Positions 8,275 to 17,635 of a stretch of DNA of 64,000 bases are shown here, piece by piece (position 1 is the stretch's first letter; every line of letters begins with the position of its first letter). This DNA comes from Leptotrichia buccalis C-1013-b. Its GTDB lineage: Bacteria; Fusobacteriota; Fusobacteriia; Fusobacteriales; Leptotrichiaceae. Where the stretch lies: NCBI RefSeq assembly GCF_000023905.1, contig NC_013192.1, positions 2,046,001 through 2,110,000 on the forward strand, given 5' to 3'. The notes below the pieces were generated by a model. It saw only the letters and a list, made by a program, of their open reading frames with translations, had not been told where the DNA came from and made no database searches. The translations under genes and the position numbers were made by a program.

Positions 8275-9582
8275 CTATATTTTTTTATTTCTTGTTAAAT
8301 TTAAAGTCAGCACTAAAATATATAAATACACCAAATATGGAATAGCTCCCATTTTATGTAATGTAGTAAAACTTGCTGCAACAACAAATATTCCCAATGT
8401 AAGTAACGACGCTTTTCCTAACTGTTCTCCAATGACTTCTTTCAAATCGTAACCAAATACAACTGGACGAAAAACTTTGTTTATTATTTTTGCAAAAGGA
8501 TTTAATATTAACAGTACATAAGATAATGTTTCATTTTTTATTCCAAGCATTGTCAATAAAACAATCACAGCTCCCAGCATTACTCCGTAATAAACTTTTC
8601 CTGCTGGAGACATTGGGCTTGTTGGCATATCAGTTGCCATAAATATTCCGATTAACAATACTCCTCCTATTGAAACAGAAATTCCGTCTTTTAGGAACAT
8701 CGTAGCTAAAAAGGCTGTGGCAAAAAGGCTTACTGGAATATGCCACGAAATTCTATTTTTTAATAGCAAATATAACCCTCCAAGAATTAAAGCAAAAGCA
8801 GAATATGAGCCTAAAGAGCCTGAAGGACTTAAAAGCAGGCTATCTAAATAATTTGCAAATGGAGTTTTAGAAAAATTTTCAAAAAATCTTATATTTGACA
8901 TTTTTAAGGCTTCTTTGTTAAACCATATTGCTCCTGAAGACATCGCTACTGGAAAAAAGACTGTCATAAATTCACGTCCTACCACTGCTGGATTAAAAAT
9001 ATTTTTCCCAATTCTACCGTACATGAGTTTCCCAAAAATTATAGCCATACTGGCTCCAAAAGCGACAACTGGTAATGAAGTAAATGGTGCTAAAGTTAAA
9101 GCTAGCAAGATTCCAGTTATTATAGCTGACAAATTTTGCGTAGACTCTGAATCGTTTAAAAATACTCTGGAAAATATTTTTTCCGTCCATACAGCTGATA
9201 AAACTGATACGGCGATTACTAAAAGTGCTCTTATTCCATAAACTAGCCAAGATGCAATGATGGCTGGAAAAAGTGCTATAATTACATCTTTCATAATATT
9301 TCTCACATCAACTTCAGTACGAATGTATGGGGTAAAGGATATTTTTTGAGATTTTCTTTTTCTAAAAAAATTTTTTATTATTTTTCTTCTTTTTATTCTT
9401 TTAGAACGTTTCTCTGCTTCTTTTATATCTAATATTTTTACTGTCCCGTCTAATTTTTTTTCCTTTTCTAATTTTTTTAATTTTAATATTTTGGTTTCAT
9501 TACCATCCAAAAGTTCTCCTTTAAAATTTCTCGCTTCATCCACATCCAATATTTCTCCCATAAGTGTTTTTTCACTTGCCAT
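8275..9582 (-). CDS. rnfD: Rnf electron transport complex subunit D
   Basis: Membrane flavoprotein of the ion-pumping ferredoxin:NAD oxidoreductase. After a charged N-terminal extension of about 90 residues, many membrane helices follow with the family pattern NIFNPAVVGREFM, GGLYLLLKNRISWHIP and ATDMPTSPMSPAGKV. The covalent-FMN region, usually S-A/G-A-T-P-L, reads SKTPFA: the threonine is kept but the residue before it is lysine, so flavinylation is uncertain. The start overlaps the rnfC stop by one base. Confidence 0.88.
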   Translation of the reverse strand: MASEKTLMGEILDVDEARNFKGELLDGNETKILKLKKLEKEKKLDGTVKILDIKEAEKRSKRIKRRKIIKNFFRKRKSQKISFTPYIRTEVDVRNIMKDVIIALFPAIIASWLVYGIRALLVIAVSVLSAVWTEKIFSRVFLNDSESTQNLSAIITGILLALTLAPFTSLPVVAFGASMAIIFGKLMYGRIGKNIFNPAVVGREFMTVFFPVAMSSGAIWFNKEALKMSNIRFFENFSKTPFANYLDSLLLSPSGSLGSYSAFALILGGLYLLLKNRISWHIPVSLFATAFLATMFLKDGISVSIGGVLLIGIFMATDMPTSPMSPAGKVYYGVMLGAVIVLLTMLGIKNETLSYVLLILNPFAKIINKVFRPVVFGYDLKEVIGEQLGKASLLTLGIFVVAASFTTLHKMGAIPYLVYLYILVLTLNLTRNKKI

Positions 9583-10958
9583 TATTTATTTTCCTCCATT
9601 TCCGATAAAATTGCTTTCCCATTTTTTATGCTTTCAATTAAAGGTACTCTTGATGGACAGACAAATTCACATGCTCCACATTCAATGCAATTTTGAATAT
9701 TAGCTTTTATCATTTTTTCATATTTACCTTTTTCATAATAATCTGCAAACTCAAAAGGCATAAGGTTCATTGGACAGGCTTCAACACAATATCCACACGA
9801 AATACAACTTTCTCTCTCAATTTCTTCTTTACTTAAAAATAGTATTCCAGAAGTTCCTTTTATTACTGGTATTCTAGAATCAAAAACTTCAATTCCCATC
9901 ATAGGCCCACCAAAAATCACTTTTTCTTCTTTTTTAATTCCTAATTCATTCACAATGTGATAAAGCGGTGTCCCAATTTTTACTTTATAATTTCCGATAT
10001 TTTTTGCTTCTTCTCCAGAAATTGTAATAATTCTTTCAACAAGCGGCTTCCCTTCAAAAAATGCATCGTATATCGCCTTAACTGTTCCAACATTGCTTAC
10101 AATTACACCTTGATTCAATGGAAGCTCCCCTTTTTTAACTTTTTTCCCTGTTACAGTATTTATAAGCTGTAATTCGCTTCCTTGCGGATAAATTGTTGGA
10201 AGCAATTTTATTTTTAAATTAACTTTTTCTTCCTTTGCCAATTCTTCAAATTTTTGAACTAAATTACTATTTTCATTTTCAATTCCAATTACAATTTCCT
10301 TTGGATTTAATAATTTTTCTATAACTTTTATTCCATTCAGAATTTCCTTAGTAAAATTTTTCATAAGTGAGTAATCTGAAGTCAAATATGGCTCACATTC
10401 AGCTCCATTTATTATAAACGTTTCGACTTTTTTAAATTTTATGTCATATTTTATATGAGTTGGAAACTGAGCTCCTCCAAGCTCTACTATCCCAGCTTCT
10501 CTTATTATTTTAATAATATCTTCCTTTTTGATTGTTCTCAAATCTTCAACTTTTCTTTTTTTAAGCTTCATTTCACTATTTTGAAAATCATTTACAATAA
10601 TAACCGTTTTTACTTTAGTGCCATTTGGAATACGATGTTCAACAACATCAACAACATCACCAGAAACTGGCGAATGAATATTAGCTGAGACATTTCCAAA
10701 AATTTCCCCTATTTTTTCATATTTTTTTACATAATCTCCTAATTCCACCGTTTCAATCGCTGTACTTCCGATATGTTGTAAAAGTGGAACATATAAAAGA
10801 TTTGAATCGTTAATTTCTCTTAATTCTGTATCTTTTGTCATTGGTTTCATCGGTTTACGTTTTTCAGTTTTAACTTTTTTTTGTTTTACTTCATATTTTT
10901 TTTCATCAATTTCTTTGTTTAAAAGAATGTCTATAACTCTTCGTATACTTCTTGCCAT
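9582..10958 (-). CDS. rnfC: Rnf electron transport complex subunit C
   Basis: Peripheral NADH-binding iron-sulfur subunit of Rnf. Visible features are LQHIGSTAIETVELGDYV, the SLBB-type and NADH/FMN-binding GGAQFPTHIKY, FIINGAECEPYLTSDY, and two 4Fe-4S motifs, CISCGYCVEACP and CIECGACEFVCP. ATG 10958 (MARSIRR) is preferred because GGAG lies 6 bases upstream; the longer frame starts at a TTG without a binding site. Only rnfD follows: rnfG, rnfE, rnfA and rnfB are not in the window. Confidence 0.92.
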   Translation of the reverse strand: MARSIRRVIDILLNKEIDEKKYEVKQKKVKTEKRKPMKPMTKDTELREINDSNLLYVPLLQHIGSTAIETVELGDYVKKYEKIGEIFGNVSANIHSPVSGDVVDVVEHRIPNGTKVKTVIIVNDFQNSEMKLKKRKVEDLRTIKKEDIIKIIREAGIVELGGAQFPTHIKYDIKFKKVETFIINGAECEPYLTSDYSLMKNFTKEILNGIKVIEKLLNPKEIVIGIENENSNLVQKFEELAKEEKVNLKIKLLPTIYPQGSELQLINTVTGKKVKKGELPLNQGVIVSNVGTVKAIYDAFFEGKPLVERIITISGEEAKNIGNYKVKIGTPLYHIVNELGIKKEEKVIFGGPMMGIEVFDSRIPVIKGTSGILFLSKEEIERESCISCGYCVEACPMNLMPFEFADYYEKGKYEKMIKANIQNCIECGACEFVCPSRVPLIESIKNGKAILSEMEENK

Positions 10959-11090
10959 TTTTTTCTCCATTTTTATTTTAAATTTTCTTAACAAAACTTT
11001 TACTATTTTAATTCTTCAGTAAAAAACAATTTTTCATAACAATATTATTCTTTTGATTTTTGCTGTAAAACTAAAATCACTAATTATCAT

Positions 11091-11115
11091 AAAACAAGGG
11101 GCTTATTTTACCCCT
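11091..11115 (-). terminator. Terminator after the nitronate-monooxygenase-like gene
   Basis: Short GC-rich hairpin AGGGG (11097-11101) with CCCCT (11111-11115), followed on the minus strand by TTGTTTTA. Confidence 0.6.
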
Positions 11116-11151
11116 CGCCTTTAATTATTAATTATAATTTTATTTTTATAT

Positions 11152-12300
11152 TTAATTAGTATCTGTCATAAGTTCATCTATCAGATCTTTTACATGCACA
11201 ATTTCTTTTAATCTCCATCCATTCGCACCTGAGAAGAATAATCCACTCTGAAGCCTACCAAGATAAGCATCTCCAAGACTGTCTGCAATACAGTATCCCA
11301 CTCTATTTGCACCTTTTCCACGTTCACATGGGAATACACAGTTGCTTATACATTTGATTTTTTTAGTATTAGGCTCCAATGTTTGAACTAAATTCGTTTT
11401 TACAGCACGTCCTGGATAGCCAACTGGCGAACTTACAATTACTATGTCTTCTTCTTTTGCATCAAGTAGAACTTGTTTTAGAACATCGCTTGCATCACAT
11501 TCGTAAGTACCGATAAATCTTGTTCCCATTTGAACGGCATCGGCTCCAAGCGCCATAATATTTTTTATATCGTTATTGTCCCATATTCCACCTGCCGCAA
11601 TAATAGGAAAATCTCCCCATTTATCACGTTCCTCCTTGATTGGCGGTAATATTGCTTCCAGTTGATGTTCAGGAGCAAATAATTCTTCATATTTTGCACC
11701 TTGGTGTCCACCACTTTTTGGTCCTTCCACAATTACTGCTCCCGGCATTCTCCCAGCAGCTTTCCATTTTTTGCAAATTATTTTCAAAGCTCTAGCGGAT
11801 GAAACTATCGGCACGATTTCCACATCTGGATAATCCTTTACAAGTCTTGGAAGTTCCAACGGAAGTCCAGCTCCTGTAACAATGATATTTGCCCCAGCCT
11901 CAAGAGCATCCTGTACTACTCTCTCATAATCATTTATCGCATGAAGAATATTACATGCAAGCGGTTTATCTCCACAAATTTTTCTTGCATTTTTAAATAT
12001 TTCAAAAAGAGCTTCACGATTATATGCATTTTCTGTCCCAAGAGGACGTCCATTTACGGCTTTTTTCACAAATCTCATATTTTGGTAGTATCCAGTACAG
12101 ATGGCGCTTATTGTTCCAAGACATCCATTTTTTGCGACATTTCCAGCAAGCTGGTCCCAGCTGATTCCAACACCCATTCCACCTTGAACTATTGGTTTTT
12201 CAATAAAATATTTTCCTATTTTTATTCCTTTTAATTCGATTTTTTTTGTTTTATTCGAGTTTTCTAAATTTTCCTCTTTAATTTCTGTTATTTCACTCAC
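11152..12300 (-). CDS. Nitronate monooxygenase / 2-nitropropane dioxygenase-like flavoprotein
   Basis: FMN-binding TIM barrel of the NMO/FabK superfamily. Seen are PIVQGGMGVGISWDQLAG, ACNILHAI, IVTGAGLPLELP, IVEGPKSGGHQG, IIAAGGIWDNNDI and GADAVQMGTRFIGT. Near the C-terminus there is a cysteine cluster (CISNCVFPCERG...GYC) found in some anaerobe members. The GTG at 12300 is chosen because GGAGG lies 8 bases upstream; the ATG at 12315 has no binding site. True substrate is unknown: nitronate oxidation is only the family name, and a reductase role is possible. Confidence 0.82.
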   Translation of the reverse strand: MSEITEIKEENLENSNKTKKIELKGIKIGKYFIEKPIVQGGMGVGISWDQLAGNVAKNGCLGTISAICTGYYQNMRFVKKAVNGRPLGTENAYNREALFEIFKNARKICGDKPLACNILHAINDYERVVQDALEAGANIIVTGAGLPLELPRLVKDYPDVEIVPIVSSARALKIICKKWKAAGRMPGAVIVEGPKSGGHQGAKYEELFAPEHQLEAILPPIKEERDKWGDFPIIAAGGIWDNNDIKNIMALGADAVQMGTRFIGTYECDASDVLKQVLLDAKEEDIVIVSSPVGYPGRAVKTNLVQTLEPNTKKIKCISNCVFPCERGKGANRVGYCIADSLGDAYLGRLQSGLFFSGANGWRLKEIVHVKDLIDELMTDTN

Positions 12301-12345
12301 TTTGATTTCCTCCATTTTTATAATTTTTATAAATAGTATCTTTAA

Positions 12346-12813
12346 TTATTCATAAAAATTATATGGCGGAGCTCTGCTAATCTTTATATTTTTGCTTATT
12401 GATGTATAATTCAGAAGAATATAAAAAAACAAACGTAATTTTGGTAAAACTATTAATTTTGTAATTTTTTCAATAACTTTTTTTCTTATGTCATTTTCAA
12501 TAAAATTTTTGTACCCATTGGCACAAAGACGCTCAAAATTTTCAACTAATTTTTTTATATCCACATTTTCTAAAAATGATAAATCTATACCCGAATTGGA
12601 AATATGTTTATCCAGCAATTTTAAAAACTCATCACTTTTACTTATTACAATATTTTTATTCTTTTCATACAATAAAGCGATATTTTCTATATTCAAAAAA
12701 TTTATTTTAGAAAAAGCCGAAAAATAATCTTTTTTTGTAATTTGTCCCAAAAAATCTGATACAACCGACTGCACTATTTTTGACAATTTTTTCAGCCGAA
12801 ATTTTTCAAACAT
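12346..12813 (-). CDS. Hypothetical protein, 155 residues
   Basis: Not recognised. The ATG has a good AGGGAGG site, so it is likely a real gene. The protein is lysine- and isoleucine-rich and predicted mostly helical, with a hydrophobic patch near the C-terminus (LPKLRLFFYILLNY) that could touch a membrane. It ends 45 bp before the flavoprotein gene on the opposite side of that gene's start, so the two may be co-transcribed. Confidence 0.6.
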   Translation of the reverse strand: MFEKFRLKKLSKIVQSVVSDFLGQITKKDYFSAFSKINFLNIENIALLYEKNKNIVISKSDEFLKLLDKHISNSGIDLSFLENVDIKKLVENFERLCANGYKNFIENDIRKKVIEKITKLIVLPKLRLFFYILLNYTSISKNIKISRAPPYNFYE

Positions 12814-13107
12814 AAAACCTCCCTTATTATATACTCAAAATTGCTATTAAATTAACAAAAAATAAAATAAATTTTATAACATCTGTTATTTTCATTTAAT
12901 TATATAATTTTTTACAACTTTTTACAATTAAATATTTTTATTTTGATATCCAAAATATTTATATAAAGTTTATCCTTTTTACTATAAAATCTATTTTTAA
13001 AATTTTCATTACAATTATACCTTTTCCAGCAATAAAAATCAATTTTTTTATTTCAGCTCTTCTTGATTAATAATCATTTTTTAAACTTCTAGTATAAAAA
13101 AATAAAA

Positions 13108-13136
13108 TTGCAGAAATTAGCTAAAATTGATATAAT
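13108..13136 (+). promoter_or_regulatory. Sigma-70 promoter of the thioredoxin gene
   Basis: TTGCAG (13108-13113), a 17-base spacer and TATAAT (13131-13136) lie 38 bases before the start codon. The rest of the 361-base gap from 12814 is AT-rich and I see nothing else in it. Confidence 0.7.
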
Positions 13137-13174
13137 ATTAGAAAATATAAATAAAAAAATAGAGGTGAAGTTAT

Positions 13175-13492
13175 ATGAGTAGTGTCATCAATTATTCTGG
13201 AGAAGATTTTGAAAATGAAACAGTTTCTCAGACGGGACTTACACTTGTTGATTTTTATGCTATCTGGTGCGGTCCTTGTCAAATGCTTGAAAAGGTTCTT
13301 GTTGAAGTGAGTAAAAATTCTAACTGTAAAATTGTTAGAATTGATGTTGATGATTATCCGAAATTTGGGTCAAAATTTAAGATAAGAGGATTGCCTACAC
13401 TAATACTTTTTAAAGAAGGTAAAATTGTGGAAACATTAAATGGTTTCAAAACTTTTGATGAGATTATGGAAAAAATTAATTTACATAATTAA
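13175..13492 (+). CDS. Thioredoxin (first of two in the window)
   Basis: Thiol-disulfide reductant of 105 residues with the redox motif WCGPC in the context LVDFYAIWCGPCQMLEKVL and the cis-proline segment RGLPTLILFKEG. It differs clearly from the second thioredoxin at 27859, which has WAEWCGPC and sits beside trxB. The AGAGGTG ribosome site is well placed. No reductase gene is near it; galE follows 63 bp later. Confidence 0.92.
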   Translation: MSSVINYSGEDFENETVSQTGLTLVDFYAIWCGPCQMLEKVLVEVSKNSNCKIVRIDVDDYPKFGSKFKIRGLPTLILFKEGKIVETLNGFKTFDEIMEKINLHN

Positions 13493-13555
13493 TTTGATAA
13501 TTTTAAAATTTGCTTAGATATGAAAATAGAAAATTTTAGAAAGAAGGGATGTTTT

Positions 13556-14575
13556 ATGAAAACAATTTTAGTGCCGGGAGGAGCAGGATATATCGGTTCT
13601 CACACAGTTTTAGACTTGATAAAAAAAGGATTTAATCCAATTATAGTGGATGATTTCAGTAATTCGAGCAAAAAGGTTATTTCAATTTTAGAAGAGCTTT
13701 CTGGAAAAGAAATTACTTTTTACGAACTTGATGTAAAAAATAAAGAAGGTTTGAGAAAAATCTTTAACGAAAACAAAATTGATGCTGTAATTAATTTTGC
13801 TGGATTTAAGGCGGTTGGAGAATCTGTGGAAAAACCGCTCATGTATTATGAAAATAATTTATTTGGAATGATTACTTTGCTTGAAGTAATGAAGGAATTT
13901 GATGTAAAAAATATTGTATTCAGCTCATCTGCCACTGTTTACGGTATTCCTGAAAAAATGCCTTTAGTCGAAAGCGATCCAATGGGTGCAACAAATCCTT
14001 ATGGACGTACAAAACTGATGATTGAAAATATTTTAGTCGACTTAGCAGCTTCTGATGATACTTGGAACATTATCGCCCTTAGATACTTCAATCCACTTGG
14101 GGCTCACGAAAGTGGAAAAATCGGAGAAGATCCAAACGGCATTCCAAACAACCTTGCCCCTTACATAACTCAAGTCGCAGTAGGAAAGCTGGAAAAACTG
14201 CATATTTTTGGAAACGACTACGACACACCTGACGGAACTTGCATAAGAGATTTTGTCCACGTAAATGATTTGGCGGCAGGACATTCAGCAGCTATAAACT
14301 ATTTATTCAGTCGAAATATTGGATTTGAAGCAATAAATTTAGGAAGCGAAAAAGGTTACAGTGTCCTTGAAATTTTAAAAAACTTTGAAAAAGCCGTTGG
14401 AAAAACTATCCCGTATGTAATTGATGGACGTAGAGCAGGAGATATCGCTGTGTCCTATGCTGATGCCTCAAAAGCCAAAAAATTATTAAACTGGGAAGCA
14501 AAATACACTATCGAAGATATGTGTAGAGATTCTTGGAACTGGCAGAAAAAAAATCCAAATGGATTTAAGAATTAA
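13556..14575 (+). CDS. galE: UDP-glucose 4-epimerase
   Basis: NAD-dependent epimerase that interconverts UDP-glucose and UDP-galactose for the Leloir pathway and for surface glycans. The Rossmann motif GGAGYIGSH, the catalytic SSSATVYG and YGRTK (Tyr-x3-Lys), and RYFNPLGAHESGKIGEDP are all present. ATG 13556 (MKTILVPGGAGYIG) is preferred because AGAAGGGA sits just upstream; the ATG at 13520 would add 12 non-conserved residues. Length is 339. Confidence 0.95.
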   Translation: MKTILVPGGAGYIGSHTVLDLIKKGFNPIIVDDFSNSSKKVISILEELSGKEITFYELDVKNKEGLRKIFNENKIDAVINFAGFKAVGESVEKPLMYYENNLFGMITLLEVMKEFDVKNIVFSSSATVYGIPEKMPLVESDPMGATNPYGRTKLMIENILVDLAASDDTWNIIALRYFNPLGAHESGKIGEDPNGIPNNLAPYITQVAVGKLEKLHIFGNDYDTPDGTCIRDFVHVNDLAAGHSAAINYLFSRNIGFEAINLGSEKGYSVLEILKNFEKAVGKTIPYVIDGRRAGDIAVSYADASKAKKLLNWEAKYTIEDMCRDSWNWQKKNPNGFKN

Positions 14576-14710
14576 TTTTTTATAAAGGGCTAAAAAATTA
14601 AAAAATAATAATTCTAATTTCAAGTTAACTATTTTTAAAAGTAAAAAATATAATGATTTATAGTTTTATAACGATAATAAATAAAAAATATTATACAAGG
14701 AGGATTTTTT

Positions 14711-15322
14711 ATGAAAAAATTATTTTTAATGTTTATGCTATCAACGCCACTTGCAATGGCGACATATGGATATAGATCTGAAATTGTTGTAAGTCCAACT
14801 TATGTTACTCAAAGAAAGGAAAATGGCTCTAAAGTTGGAAAATATGCACTTGGAAGCGGTGTTAAACTTTCAAAAGAAACAATATCTTCATTTGGTGATG
14901 GAAGTGAAGCTGTAGTAGGCGCAGGAATAGGAGTTTCGTATAATTCTTTGAAAGTTAAAGGAAATGGCATAAAGAGCGATTCAGGAAATTTAGTTTCAAT
15001 TCCATTTTATTTAATATTTGGAACAGGAACAGATAATGGAATATACACAAAACTTTCAGCTGGTTTTGCAGTTAGAAATGGAAGTGTAAAATGGACTGAC
15101 AATAACGGAGGTTCTGGAAAAATAAAGGCTAGACCATTAACTGGATATGCCGCTTTTGGTATCGGAGTCAGAAAAGATAGATTTTCAATAGGAGTAAGTG
15201 CCAGCACATCAACAAAAGCAAAAAGAACATACTCCAGCCCTACTAAACATTATAGAGATAACATTATGTTAAGTGGAGCTGCAATATCATTAGATTTTGG
15301 GTATGCTCTTAAATATGAATAA
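14711..15322 (+). CDS. Exported beta-barrel-like protein, tandem copy 1
   Basis: The 203-residue protein has a signal peptide (MKKLFLMFMLSTPLAMA). The mature part alternates polar and hydrophobic residues with glycine-rich turns, for example AGIGVSYNSLKVKGNGI, FGIGVRKDRFSIGVSAS and ISLDFGYALKYE, which suggests a small outer-membrane beta barrel. It has no recognised family. A paralogue follows directly, with long identical stretches (YNSLKVKGNGI against YNTLKVKGNGI, TYSSPTKHY against SYSSPTKNY). A strong AGGAGG precedes the ATG. Confidence 0.75.
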   Translation: MKKLFLMFMLSTPLAMATYGYRSEIVVSPTYVTQRKENGSKVGKYALGSGVKLSKETISSFGDGSEAVVGAGIGVSYNSLKVKGNGIKSDSGNLVSIPFYLIFGTGTDNGIYTKLSAGFAVRNGSVKWTDNNGGSGKIKARPLTGYAAFGIGVRKDRFSIGVSASTSTKAKRTYSSPTKHYRDNIMLSGAAISLDFGYALKYE

Positions 15323-15416
15323 TAAAAAAATCTTAAAAAGAATTAAATAAGACTCTAAAAGCAGGAATTTTTAGAAATTAAATAATAACAGTATTTATGC
15401 AGTAAGGAGACATTTT

Positions 15417-16019
15417 ATGAAAAAATTATTTTTAATGTTTATATTATTAACACCACTCGCAATAGCAGATGAAAGAGTAGAAATTTTTATAAGTCCTAGC
15501 TATGGGAGTTATAGAGGACAGAAAAAAAATGATATTAATCAAGAAGTAAAAAATGTAATAGGAAGTGGAGTTAAAATTACATTTGAAAGAAGACAGCCAT
15601 TTGTTGATGATTCTGGAGCAGGAATTGGAGCAGGGATAGTATACAATACTTTAAAAGTCAAAGGAAATGGTATAAATAGCGGTTCAGGAAATTTAGTTTC
15701 CGTTCCACTTTATATGACAATAGGATCAGGCTTGGACAATGGAATTTATACTAAAGTTTCATTCGGTTTATCACTTTCAAGCGGAAATGTGAAATGGACT
15801 GATAAAAATGGTGGTCGTGGAGAAATAAAAGCTGCTCCAATAAGTGGATACGGTGCTATTAGCATGGGAGTTCAAAAAAACAGATTTTCAGCTGGAATAA
15901 GTCTCGCTACAACACCAAAACTTAAAAGAAGCTATTCCAGTCCTACCAAAAATTATGGAAATAAATTCTCAGATGGTTTAATTTCACTGGAATTTGGATA
16001 TGCTCCTAAATATGAATAA
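15417..16019 (+). CDS. Exported beta-barrel-like protein, tandem copy 2
   Basis: Paralogue of the gene just upstream, 200 residues, with an almost identical signal peptide (MKKLFLMFILLTPLAIA) and the same barrel-like layout. The N-terminal third of the mature protein is the most diverged part (RVEIFISPSYGSYRGQKKND), while the centre and the C-terminal strands are conserved. This is the pattern expected for a duplicated surface protein with one variable exposed region. The gene is followed closely by an aminopeptidase, probably unrelated in function. Confidence 0.75.
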   Translation: MKKLFLMFILLTPLAIADERVEIFISPSYGSYRGQKKNDINQEVKNVIGSGVKITFERRQPFVDDSGAGIGAGIVYNTLKVKGNGINSGSGNLVSVPLYMTIGSGLDNGIYTKVSFGLSLSSGNVKWTDKNGGRGEIKAAPISGYGAISMGVQKNRFSAGISLATTPKLKRSYSSPTKNYGNKFSDGLISLEFGYAPKYE

Positions 16020-16047
16020 TAAAAAATTTGAAAGGAAAAAAATAAAA

Positions 16048-17283
16048 ATGAACAACTTTGAAGAAAAATTAAATAAATATGCAGAAGTAATTATAAAAAT
16101 TGGAGCAAATGTACAGAAAGGACAGAAAGTCTGGATAAACTGTACAACTGATGCTTTGCCATTGGTTTACAAAGTTACTGAATTAGCTTATCAAGTGGGA
16201 GCAAGTGATGTTCATGTAAAATTGACTGATGATAAATTATCTAGACTTCACGCTGAATATCAGTCAAAAGAAGTCTATTCACACATCCCGCAATGGGCAA
16301 TTGATGAAAGAAATGACTATCTTGATAACAATGTCGTATTTATACACATTTTAAGCAGTTCTCCAAACTTATTTGCAGGAATTGACGCTGAAAAGCTGGG
16401 AGCATTGACAAAAAATGCAGGAGAAGCCTATAAACATTACAGAACATGCATTATGACAGACATAAATTCATGGACAATTGCTAGCTATCCTTCAGCAGAC
16501 TGGGCAAAACTTGTATTCCCAGATGAAGCAAATACTGACATTGCACAGGAAAAACTGCTTGATGCTATATTAAAGACTGTAAGAGTTGACAAGGCTGATC
16601 CAGTTAAAGCTTGGGAAGAACATAGACAAAACTTGACTGAAAAAGCTGAATTTTTAAACAATAAAAACTTTGTAGCACTTCACTATACTTCAAAAGGTAC
16701 TGATTTGACAGTAGGACTTCCTAAAAATCACATCTGGGTGGCAGCAGGAAGCAAAAATGCGAAAGGTGCGGATTTCTTACCAAATATGCCGACAGAAGAA
16801 GTGTTTACGGCTGGAGACAGAGATCGTGTAGATGGATATGTTTCAAATAAAAAACCGCTTTCTTATCAGGGAAATATTATTGATAACTTCAAATTGACTT
16901 TTAAGGATGGAAAAGTTGTTGATTTTGAAGCAGAACAAGGATATGAGATTTTGAAACAGCTTCTTGATACTGATGAAGGTTCTAGAAGAATTGGAGAAGT
17001 TGCCCTTGTGCCAAATGATTCTCCTATTTCTAACTCAGGACTCCTTTACTACCAGACATTATTTGACGAAAACGCCTCAAACCATCTGGCATTGGGTGCT
17101 GCATACCCAACTAATGTAAAAAATGGGACAAAAATGACTGAAGAGGAACTGGAAAAAGCTCATATTAACCAGTCAATTTCACACGTTGACTTTATGATTG
17201 GCGATGCAGAAATGGATATTGATGGAATTTTGGAAGATGGGACAAAAATTCCTGTATTTAGAAAAGGAAACTGGGCATTTTAA
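16048..17283 (+). CDS. M29-family metalloaminopeptidase (AmpS/PepS type)
   Basis: Cytoplasmic leucyl-type aminopeptidase using two divalent metals. Family features are AEVIIKIGANVQKGQKVWIN at the start, DVHVKLTDD, the central FVALHYTSKGTDLTVGL, the metal-binding NMPTEEVFTAGDRDRVDGYV and EVALVPNDSPIS...NHLALGAAYP, and the closing HVDFMIG at the C-terminus. ATG 16048 is used because GAAAGGAAA precedes it and the family begins at MNNFEEKLNKYA; the frame upstream overlaps the previous gene. Length is 411. Confidence 0.93.
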   Translation: MNNFEEKLNKYAEVIIKIGANVQKGQKVWINCTTDALPLVYKVTELAYQVGASDVHVKLTDDKLSRLHAEYQSKEVYSHIPQWAIDERNDYLDNNVVFIHILSSSPNLFAGIDAEKLGALTKNAGEAYKHYRTCIMTDINSWTIASYPSADWAKLVFPDEANTDIAQEKLLDAILKTVRVDKADPVKAWEEHRQNLTEKAEFLNNKNFVALHYTSKGTDLTVGLPKNHIWVAAGSKNAKGADFLPNMPTEEVFTAGDRDRVDGYVSNKKPLSYQGNIIDNFKLTFKDGKVVDFEAEQGYEILKQLLDTDEGSRRIGEVALVPNDSPISNSGLLYYQTLFDENASNHLALGAAYPTNVKNGTKMTEEELEKAHINQSISHVDFMIGDAEMDIDGILEDGTKIPVFRKGNWAF

Positions 17284-17312
17284 ATTAAAATATTAAAAAA
17301 ATAAATAACTAA

Positions 17313-17370
17313 AACATAACTTAAAATACTGGACAATGAAAATTGGAAAGTCTAAAGGTTATGTTTTTTT
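17313..17370 (+). terminator. Terminator after the aminopeptidase gene
   Basis: Stem AACATAAC (17313-17320) with GTTATGTT (17358-17365), then seven T. Inside the loop lies a smaller hairpin with CAAT/ATTG around a GAAA tetraloop, so the whole is a two-level structure. Confidence 0.75.
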
Positions 17371-17526
17371 ATTATAAAAATTATAATTATCCAGTATTTA
17401 TTCGATAATAAAAAAATTTACACAATTTTATGATTTAAAATTGCAAAAAAGTGCATATAAAGAAATAAATATCTAATTTATTATACAAATTTTATAAAAA
17501 TTTTGCAAAAAAATGCAAAAATATAC

Positions 17527-17594
17527 TTGACTTTGTAAAAATTAAAGTTATAATATTAAAAAGGAATTATTTGAAACCAATTGAAACTAAAAAT
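17527..17594 (+). promoter_or_regulatory. Promoter and 10-bp repeat operator of the PTS gene
   Basis: TTGACT (17527-17532), a 16-base spacer and TATAAT (17549-17554). From 17571 two tandem 10-mers, TTGAAACCAA and TTGAAACTAA, lie over the transcription start region. Nearly the same 10-mers are found after the promoters of the glycyl-radical operon (24376-24403) and the aldolase gene (24821-24850). Spaced direct repeats like this fit a DeoR-family repressor. Confidence 0.72.
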
Positions 17595-17635
17595 AATACT
17601 TAGTTAAGAAATAAAGATCAATTGGAAATAATTTA

